This document shows, in pieces, positions 6,387-6,516 of a stretch of DNA of 6,516 nucleotides (the stretch's first letter is position 1; the number at the start of each line of letters is the position of its first letter). The notes below the pieces were generated by a model. It searched no databases. It was not told where the DNA came from and saw nothing but the letters and a program-made list of their open reading frames with translations. The DNA is from Verrucomicrobia bacterium UBA673. Lineage in GTDB: Bacteria > Verrucomicrobiota > Verrucomicrobiia > Limisphaerales > UBA1096. Where the stretch lies: contig DBNL01000010.1 of assembly GCA_002299785.1 (NCBI GenBank), positions 1 through 6,516 of the forward strand, read 5' to 3'. The position numbers were made by a program, and so were the translations under genes.

Positions 6387-6516
6387 CGACACCTCAAAAT
6401 TAAAGGCTGTCGCCCCGGCGATTCTACAGAACACTGTACTATGTGGGTATCCTCCGTTCCGCCTCACCTCTTGCTCTCCGGCTGTGAGAAGGTGAATTCT
6501 CGAATGTATTTTTTAA
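6387..6516. other. 3' intergenic end of the window
   Basis: No complete gene is present. TCGCC-CC-GGCGA (6410-6421) is an inverted repeat, but it has too small a loop and no T-run, so it is not a convincing terminator. TCACCT (6464-6469) pairs with AGGTGA (6490-6495) around a pyrimidine-rich stretch that looks like a decayed C/T-rich interspersed repeat (inference). A GAAGGTGA sequence 8 bases before an ATG (6504) could mark the start of a next gene, but only four codons are visible. Confidence 0.4.

Overview
The window most likely comes from a member of the Verrucomicrobiota (PVC superphylum). The strongest clue is the last complete gene, which reads as the Minf_1886 family (TIGR04138), a conserved uncharacterised family that I know only from Planctomycetes and Verrucomicrobia. 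The long-form leucyl-tRNA synthetase with the AGLHVGHPEGYTATD signature and the DHAD with the GAGSCGGMYTANTM signature fit this. No recognisable Shine-Dalgarno sequence precedes the gene starts, which also fits.

Layout. Positions 1-1053 (minus strand) hold the N-terminal 351 residues of an APC-superfamily amino-acid permease, whose C-terminal part lies outside the window. A 302-base divergent intergenic region (1054-1355) follows, with a plausible minus-strand promoter, a weak plus-strand extended -10 site and a small dyad. Then comes a plus-strand run of four genes with no visible terminator between them: ilvD (1356-3083), leuS (3134-5797), a 51-residue single-pass membrane protein (5794-5949) and the Minf_1886-family gene (5949-6386). 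leuS, the small gene and the Minf_1886 gene are joined by overlapping stop/start codons (GTGA and TGATG), which suggests translational coupling. The last 130 bases hold no complete gene.

How the genes may work together. IlvD makes the 2-keto acid precursors of valine, leucine and isoleucine. LeuRS charges leucine to tRNA. The divergent permease belongs to a superfamily that moves amino acids. This gives a loose theme of branched-chain amino acid supply and use (inference). The two small genes behind leuS have no known function, and their coupling to it is the best lead for one.

The most unexpected signal is a perfect 10-base palindrome, CTTGGCCAAG. It occurs four times in 2.5 kb: once between ilvD and leuS, and three times inside leuS in three different reading frames. 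Codon use or protein sequence cannot explain all of these, so it may be a highly iterated genomic palindrome comparable in kind to cyanobacterial HIP1.
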